NCBI GenBank assembly: GCA_900617975.1
Contig: UZAE01001944.1
Span: 1-10,910 of the forward strand
Length of the DNA stretch: 10,910 bases
DNA from: Rodentolepis nana
Lineage: Eukaryota; Platyhelminthes; Cestoda; Cyclophyllidea; Hymenolepididae
Direction: 5' to 3'
Shown: one piece after another, positions 7,701 to 10,910 of the stretch
Position numbering within the stretch: position 1 is the first letter of the stretch
Layout of the letters: every line of letters starts with the position of its first letter
Translations under genes and position numbers: made by a program
Notes under the pieces: model-generated
Seen by the model: only the letters and a program-made list of their open reading frames with translations
Database searches by the model: none
What the model was told of the DNA's origin: nothing

Positions 7701-9338
7701 CGGGAGCGCTATCGATTAAAACGCGAGAGAATGTGTTGAAAATAACCATCGAATCGGACCTTTTATGTACACTTGTCCACCTTAAGATCTATACAATCCC
7801 ATTAACAATTTTATTTCTTTTTGTCTGCCTTAATTAATCGCGCTTTAAACAATAAATGAAGTTGGAACGAAGTAAACACTGAAAGCGAAAACATAAGACC
7901 ACAAGAGCTACTGATCACTAATAAGTATGAATATAGACTACCCTAACAGCTGCAATAATGATGAACTTAAACCACCAAGACGAGTACTGAAGTGCCCATA
8001 GAGCCTTAAATCTCATAAGAATTCTCAAAACCCCTCAAACATAAACCACTCATCTTGGATAAGGTAATAATCTTGCGATATTTGGATAAGACACACAAAT
8101 GTAAATAAAATTTACAGTTGATTACAAGATAGCAAGATCAATAAATGAGTCCATTATGAAACTTGAATGGACTTCAAAATAAACTTTGTAGAGAACATTT
8201 GTGCAATATTTTTTTTGGCAGAAAAATGTCTTTTGTAACCGAAAGTGTCAGTGCTCGGTAAAATGACATCTGTTTTAAACATTTGTTAGCCTCAACTGAA
8301 TTAGAGCGCGAAGGTTTCGTCATCTGATAAAAGTAATTACCCAAACATACTTGGATGGCAGATTATCACGTTGGTTTTATCGCATCACCTCGTAGCAAGA
8401 AATCATGTTGGCCATGTGTTTATGATTACTAGATGTAGCTAACGCTTTTTATTTTCTTTAATCATTAGTAAGTCATTAAACAGTCAATCTCCAATGAGAA
8501 CTCCGCATTCTCCCAATCTATATTGAAAAGTGCGGTGTACCTTGGGCAACGCATACTCATACGGCAAAAAAGTCTATCAACCGGTAGTTGACTTCTGACT
8601 TAAAACTGCCATGACCCCACTATGTGTCATATTCCACCACTTCCACAGTACTCACCTTACCTTTTTTCCCTACTTTTGTGTCGCCTTCTCTATTATATCT
8701 GTGACATTTTGTGACCTTGATGTTTCTCCCCTCTGTGAAGCCCAAAGTCAACTAAGAGGCTAATGATAACTATCATAAAGCCTGTCATTTAATATAAATA
8801 AATTTTGCCTAAAAATTAAAATTACCAAAACAATAACTAACCTTTGATCAGTCGAATAGTAATCTCTTCTTCCGCTGGTAGAACCTTTGGCACCACAGCT
8901 GAAGCCGGTCTTTCCAACGTTGTGTTGGTTGATGAAGAAGGAGTTGCCACCACAGTACTCCTTGTTGCCTCAAAGAGAGGGTGACCCTGTACAGCCGGAA
9001 CCCTTCTTCTGAAGGCCACAACATTCACCGCCGCAGCTTGCAGTCGTCTCTCTCTCTCATGCTCCATTTCTGAAGACGCTGCTGACAGAATGTACTCTCG
9101 AACACAATCCGACGCGTGCTTTTGAGTGAGAAGATCGGTCATGTGGAGAACTGAAGCCTCATCCAACATACCTGAGGAGGAATCATCTACACGAGGGTGA
9201 CCTGTGATGGGTCTCGAACTCAAGACCATCATAGAAGAAGCTTCTTTGGTAGGAGGTGGTGGAGGTGGTTGAGAAGGTGGAGGTTGAGGAGCTGTGAATT
9301 TTGATGGCTGAGTAGCAGAAGCTGACTCCTCAGGTTTA
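192..9338 (-). CDS. par-3: PAR-3 / Bazooka-type polarity scaffold, partial gene, six exons in window
   Basis: PAR-3 proteins carry an N-terminal oligomerisation domain, three PDZ domains and an aPKC-binding motif. With PAR-6 and aPKC they mark the apical or anterior cortex of polarised cells. Six minus-strand exons (9338-8842, 4282-4053, 3979-3689, 3612-3376, 3304-3065, 545-196 or 192) join in compatible phases into about 615 residues: PDZ1-PDZ2 linker, PDZ2, linker, PDZ3 and a Ser/Thr-rich tail. Diagnostic matches to remembered vertebrate PAR-3 are GLGFSLTTKEV and KSQAQIVSLLR in PDZ2, and GIFVKGLIEGGAA, DGRLRIGDEILEVNG and RLLIARR in PDZ3. PDZ1 and the oligomerisation domain must lie to the right of the window. 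The aPKC-binding motif is not visible. The exon model is read by eye from splice sites and frame; no transcript was available. Confidence 0.92.
546..3064 (-). other. par-3 intron between exons 5 and 6 (2.5 kb)
   Basis: It is bounded by donor ACG|GTGAGC and acceptor CATATTTCGTAG. The sequence is AT-rich without recognisable repeats, RNA genes or a frame I can support. A small phase-0 exon could be hidden here, since both neighbours are phase 0, but I could not identify one. A good-looking cryptic acceptor at 1995-1994 leads to an immediate stop in the par-3 frame. Confidence 0.75.
3065..3304 (-). CDS. par-3: par-3 exon 5: second half of PDZ3
   Basis: The acceptor is TTTTCAATTTGTAG| and the donor ACG|GTGAGC, giving 80 codons in phase 0. 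DGRLRIGDEILEVNGISLVN (residues 1-20) is almost the vertebrate PAR-3 PDZ3 sequence at strands 4-5. LALLRAVLKQ (25-34) is helix 2, and PIVRLLIARR (60-69) is the last strand, equivalent to QLIVARR in vertebrates. Between them the loop is longer than in vertebrates and rich in Ser, Asn and Pro (residues 35-59). After the domain come a basic stretch RIRHRR and SASGHT, which resembles a basophilic kinase site. The junction with exon 4 falls inside the conserved GGAA-xx-DGRLR segment. Confidence 0.93.
3305..3375 (-). other. par-3 short intron between exons 4 and 5 (71 nt)
   Basis: GT-AG intron with donor GTAAGT and pyrimidine-rich acceptor TTTTCAATTTGTAG. Removing it restores the continuous PDZ3 sequence GGAAHA-DGRLRIG. 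Confidence 0.93.
3376..3612 (-). CDS. par-3: par-3 exon 4: first half of PDZ3
   Basis: The acceptor chosen is CCTATTACTTAAG| and the donor GCA|GTAAGT, giving 79 codons in phase 0. VYLKLDIPL (residues 6-14) is the first strand, MRLGVSVRED (43-52) the ligand loop and second strand, and GIFVKGLIEGGAAHA (65-79) the third strand and helix 1. Vertebrate PAR-3 PDZ3 has GLGVSVKGN at the loop, so the first glycine is replaced by arginine. About 20 extra residues, including DGGGSG, sit between strand 1 and the loop, and a further short insertion (DIPEWYPNSSTTS) precedes strand 3. Two in-frame alternative acceptors 9 and 12 nt downstream (exon starting at 3603 or 3600) cannot be excluded. Confidence 0.88.
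3613..3688 (-). other. par-3 short intron between exons 3 and 4 (76 nt)
   Basis: GT-AG intron with donor GTGTGT and acceptor CCTATTACTTAAG. The 3' end is the least certain of the splice sites here, because AGs 9 and 12 nt downstream are also in frame. Confidence 0.82.
3689..3979 (-). CDS. par-3: par-3 exon 3: end of PDZ2 and PDZ2-PDZ3 linker
   Basis: This is a 97-codon exon, phase 0 at both ends, with acceptor TCTGTACATTTAG| and donor GAG|GTGTGT. Residues 1-33 (VDREDVSSKSQAQIVSLLRV onward, then EVELIVRRP) complete PDZ2. The stretch KSQAQIVSLLR is close to the vertebrate PAR-3 helix-2 sequence and is one of the best diagnostics of the family. The usual Asn-Gly after strand 5 (VNGVDL in vertebrates) reads VDREDV here. 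Residues 36-97 are a polar linker with many Ser/Thr and an unusual Cys-rich patch (CGCMSPHC, residues 66-73). The exon has no in-frame ATG near its start, so a simple ORF search misses it; it was found by following the frame from exon 2. Confidence 0.92.
3980..4052 (-). other. par-3 short intron between exons 2 and 3 (73 nt)
   Basis: GT-AG intron with donor GTGAGA and acceptor TCTGTACATTTAG. Splicing joins RVGDRLLK to VDREDVSSKSQ, matching vertebrate PDZ2 without a gap. Confidence 0.93.
4053..4282 (-). CDS. par-3: par-3 exon 2: PDZ2 ligand loop to beta-5
   Basis: The acceptor is TTTTAATTTAG| and the donor AAA|GTGAGA. The first two bases complete an Ala codon with the last base of exon 1, giving IRLIK-AAA-GLGFSLTTKEV. 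This keeps the spacing of vertebrate PAR-3 PDZ2 between the first strand and the GLGF carboxylate-binding loop. GRAVCVKSIIPGGVALKDG (exon residues 48-66) and LRVGDRLLK are the conserved middle of the domain. Between the second and third strands (about residues 15-46) is an insertion rich in Ser, Pro and Gln (SQQPSTKSQQQQ) that vertebrate PDZ2 lacks. A second in-frame acceptor 9 nt further in (after 4274) would remove the three alanines. Confidence 0.93.
4274..4282 (-). promoter_or_regulatory. Alternative 3' splice site, 9 nt, at the PDZ2 ligand loop
   Basis: Two acceptors in the same frame are separated by CGGCCGCAG. The upstream one (AG at 4284-4283) gives IRLIK-AAA-GLGF and the downstream one (AG at 4275-4274) gives IRLIK-GLGF. 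The upstream choice matches family spacing and follows the pyrimidine-rich stretch. Confidence 0.5.
4749..4780. repeat. (AT)16 microsatellite
   Basis: Thirty-two bases of uninterrupted AT. It is self-complementary and likely polymorphic in length. Confidence 0.97.
5592..5614 (-). other. G-quadruplex motif on the par-3 RNA strand
   Basis: On the minus strand five G-tracts of at least three (5614-5612, 5610-5605, 5603-5601, 5599-5597, 5594-5592) are separated by loops of 1, 1, 1 and 2 nt. Single-base loops form the most stable parallel quadruplexes. It would be present in the par-3 intron RNA as well as in the DNA. Confidence 0.8.
6305..6321. repeat. (TAA)n microsatellite
   Basis: About five and a half TAA units in the par-3 intron. 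Confidence 0.9.
6456..6470. repeat. Short (AT)n tract
   Basis: Fifteen bases of alternating A and T, just upstream of a 114-codon plus-strand open frame that I do not accept as a gene. Confidence 0.9.
6924..7242 (+). mobile_element. SINE-like retroposon, copy 1
   Basis: It aligns over its whole length with the complete copy at 10490-10820, which lies in reverse orientation. It has the same 5' end (GGGATGTGCGATAGACTTACC here, GGGGAGTGCGATAAACCTACC there), a 35-nt identical core (7012-7046), and the same 3' part (CTTTGATGTTCCT, GTGAAGCCTGAAGT, GCCTGCCATTTGA) ending in an A-rich ATAAACATTAAAG tail. It has lost about 15 nt after GGCAAAAA and gained a run of 11 C (7121-7131). A weak flanking duplication (CTTCATTT at 6916-6923, CTTCAATT at 7243-7250) suggests an older insertion. 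It has no coding capacity. It is antisense to par-3. Confidence 0.82.
7121..7131. repeat. Poly-C run inside SINE-like copy 1
   Basis: Eleven consecutive C at a place where copy 3 has a shorter C-rich tract and copy 2 has a deletion. This is a site of slippage within the element. Confidence 0.9.
8529..8803 (+). mobile_element. SINE-like retroposon, copy 2 (5'-truncated or diverged)
   Basis: It shares with the other copies CATACTCATACGGCAAAAA, the ACCCCACT-TGTCATATTC core, CTTGATGTTTCTC, TGTGAAGCC and a tail of ATATAAATAAA. The first 25 or so bases of the family are not recognisable. About 31 nt, including the C-rich tract, are deleted between GTGA and CATTTTGTGA. Its tail ends only 38 nt from the donor of par-3 exon 1. 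No clear target-site duplication is seen. It is antisense to par-3. Confidence 0.78.
8842..9338 (-). CDS. par-3: par-3 exon 1 in window: PDZ1-PDZ2 linker and first strand of PDZ2
   Basis: The exon starts after a good acceptor (TTTCACTTGCAG) and ends at donor AAAG|GTTAGT. Its first base completes a codon begun in an exon outside the window, then come 165 codons and one base of a split codon (497 nt, not a multiple of three). Residues 17-31 are proline-rich (PQPPPSQPPPPPPTK), a plausible ligand for SH3, WW or EVH1 domains. Residues 90-105 form a charged, probably helical stretch (SEMEHERERRLQAAAV). Residues 140-155 are Ser/Thr/Pro-rich. The last ten residues (EEEITIRLIK) are the first beta strand of PDZ2, matching the vertebrate strand that leads into the GLGF loop. 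The long linker itself resembles nothing I recognise. An upstream ATG in the same frame at 9370 lies in the intron and is not taken as the start. Confidence 0.88.
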
Positions 9339-10475
9339 CTGCAAGTGAAATGCAAATTATCAGACACCATTATAAAACAATAGTAAGTAACTTGATTGTT
9401 AACGATACAGCCCTAAAGTATATCACCAGTGCAGTGCTTGCTATATTGACATAGTAAGGTTTTTCAAACATTTTCTACGAAAGCATGCTGCGAGTCCGTT
9501 GTAATGAGGCGTTAATCAATTCTCCCCTTGAGCACACTGCTATTCTAAGTCACCTCTGATGAGGATTCACATCGCGTGATTAGTTATAGTAAAGAAGATT
9601 CATCAAGCCTTTCAACTAATAAGTCCCAATAACATTAAATTGTCTCTCAGGATATATTGCCAAAGAGATATGTAGATCCTGACCTGTAAATCTAATGGTC
9701 TACTAAGCAATAAACTCGATCTTATGCAATTTTACCCAAGCTTAAAGAAAGTTACAACATTTCGAACGTTAATTATGCACTTTCGTTAAATGGATAGCGC
9801 CTTGGATATTTAATCAATAATTTTTATTTTTAAACAGTCTTTCCACCCCTACACCTGTTCTGTGTCATCTCCTCAATTGAGTAAAAATTAGTTTTCCTTA
9901 GCAAGTGAACTACCACGAAAATTTGCGTATTCTTACCAAAATTGCACAGTATTTTACGAAAATTTAAATTAATTTCCTCATCTGCTTTCTTAAAAAGAGA
10001 AACTTCAGACAGACCACTTAACGTGTTAGTGTTAAACGTTCAATTTTAACTCCCCAAAAACACATTCTACCGAAGCAAAGTCAGTTTTCTCATTTAAGTA
10101 AACCACTTACAAAAAATCACCTACTCACAATTTTACACAGATTCAAGCCCTAAAAAACAGCCACGCAAATCGAATGTACATTTCTTTAACCAACCAATCA
10201 AACACACGTGTCAAGGTCGTGCACACATTGTTGGTTATTGATTGCATTAACGTGTGAAACATTAAATTTGTAGGCACGTTGCGAAAGCACAGATGGTGCC
10301 ATGTGCATGATGGTCTTGAATTAGCTGGGCAATTTCGTAGTGAATTAAACCAACTGAAAGTTTATACAATCTAGGAAAGAACTCAAGAATAAGAAAGGAA
10401 GAAACGCGACCATGCTTGTTGGTAATCTTGATAAAGTTTAAGCTGCGAAAGAGCCGTCTGAACTGAAAATTAGTT

Positions 10476-10489
10476 AGATCACACTAAAT
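10476..10489. repeat. Target-site duplication of SINE-like copy 3, left
   Basis: AGATCACACTAAAT, identical to 10821-10834 on the other side of the element. Similarity stops at both ends of the 14 bases. Confidence 0.93.
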
Positions 10490-10820
10490 TTACTTATTTA
10501 TTTATATCAAATGGCAGGCAGTTTGATGGTTATCATTTGCCCTTTAGTTAACTTCAGGCTTCACAGATGGGAAGGAACATCAAAGTGAAAAAAACGTCTT
10601 GGGGGGCGGATAGAAGTGTGTTTCAAAGATGTAAAAGAGACAGACAGACACAAAGGTAGAAAAAAGGTGATGTGAGTACTGTGGAAGTAGTCGAATATGA
10701 CATACAGTGGGGTGATGGAAGTTCGAAGTCAGAAGTCAACTGTCGGTTAATAGACTTTTTGCCGTATGAATATACGTTGTCCAGTGTGCACCACGTGGAG
10801 GTAGGTTTATCGCACTCCCC
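10490..10820 (-). mobile_element. SINE-like retroposon, copy 3 (complete, with target-site duplication)
   Basis: This is a 331-bp element read on the minus strand. It starts GGGGAGTGCGATAAACC and ends in the A-rich tail ATAAATAAATAAGTAA. It is flanked by a perfect 14-bp direct repeat, has no terminal inverted repeats and no coding capacity, and does not follow the TG...CA pattern of LTRs. Those traits fit target-primed retroposition by a LINE partner. TGGTGCACACTGG (10793-10781) resembles a Pol III A box and CTTCGAAC (from 10728) is a weak B-box candidate, with about 53 nt between them; this is only suggestive. A run of six T (10665-10660) about 155 nt from the start could stop Pol III early. 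It is in the same sense as par-3. Confidence 0.88.
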
Positions 10821-10834
10821 AGATCACACTAAAT
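10821..10834. repeat. Target-site duplication of SINE-like copy 3, right
   Basis: AGATCACACTAAAT, identical to 10476-10489. It sets the right boundary of the element immediately after CACTCCCC on the plus strand. Confidence 0.93.
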
Positions 10835-10910
10835 AATTTCTTTCTGTTCAAAATCTATGTTGTTTGTTTAACAGCTTGTTATCACAATTTTGTGGAGCTG
10901 GACAAATGTC

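Larger units (their letters stand above)
4283..8841 (-). other. par-3 intron between exons 1 and 2 (4.56 kb)
   Basis: It is bounded by donor AAAG|GTTAGT and acceptor TTTTAATTTAG. It holds two SINE-like copies (6924-7242 and about 8529-8803, both reading on the plus strand), an (AT)16 tract, a short (AT)n and (TAA)n tract, and a G-quadruplex motif on the transcribed-RNA strand. The rest is AT-rich unique-looking sequence in which I see no supported gene. Confidence 0.85.
9339..10910 (-). other. par-3 intron upstream of exon 1 (partial)
   Basis: It ends at acceptor TTTCACTTGCAG| and continues beyond the right edge. 9371-10475 is AT-rich with no supported gene or repeat. 10490-10820 is the complete SINE-like copy. 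PDZ1 is absent, so its exon lies further right. Confidence 0.8.

Noticed and set aside
7237..7837. Three small frames (75, 70 and 62 codons) on both strands.
   Set aside because: No motif, no splice-site logic, and lengths common by chance in AT-rich DNA.
10490..10820. Reading the dispersed repeat as a MITE, solo LTR or TRIM.
   Set aside because: It has no terminal inverted repeats and no TG...CA ends, and the duplication is 14 bp, not the short fixed size expected of DNA transposons or LTR elements.
1..10910. CRISPR arrays, bacterial operons, phage or toxin genes, tRNA or rRNA genes.
   Set aside because: None was seen on either strand. The splice structure and PAR-3 homology show animal nuclear DNA.

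Overview
The window looks like an intron-rich, AT-rich animal nuclear genome, not a bacterial or viral one. It has GT-AG introns, a multi-exon gene on the minus strand, microsatellites and a dispersed retroposon family. The encoded protein matches PAR-3 (Bazooka/PARD3), the scaffold of the PAR polarity complex. AT-richness, three very short introns (71-76 nt) beside multi-kilobase ones, and the divergent PDZ insertions suggest a parasitic flatworm, most likely a tapeworm. That assignment is inference, and the species cannot be fixed from the sequence.

Layout, read along the gene (minus strand, high to low coordinates). 10910-9339 is the end of an upstream intron holding a complete 331-bp SINE-like insertion with a perfect 14-bp target-site duplication. 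Exon 1 (9338-8842) encodes the PDZ1-PDZ2 linker and the first strand of PDZ2. A 4.56-kb intron (8841-4283) follows, holding two more copies of the same element, an (AT)16 microsatellite and a strong G-quadruplex motif. Exons 2-5 (4282-4053, 3979-3689, 3612-3376, 3304-3065) are packed together and encode the rest of PDZ2, a linker and all of PDZ3. A 2.5-kb intron (3064-546) leads to exon 6 (545-196, or 192 if a stop is used), a Ser/Thr/Pro-rich segment with a GLDES motif also found after PDZ3 in vertebrate PAR-3. The N-terminal oligomerisation domain, PDZ1 and the aPKC-binding motif are not in the window, so the gene runs off at least the right edge and probably the left.

All exon phases join cleanly: exon 1 ends with one base that completes the first codon of exon 2, and the later junctions are phase 0. 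No other protein-coding, tRNA or rRNA gene can be supported. The most notable points are the undescribed-looking SINE-like family, its inverted copies bracketing exon 1 (possible circular RNA or dsRNA in the PAR-3 pre-mRNA), the insertions in PDZ2 and PDZ3, and a 9-nt alternative acceptor at the PDZ2 ligand loop.
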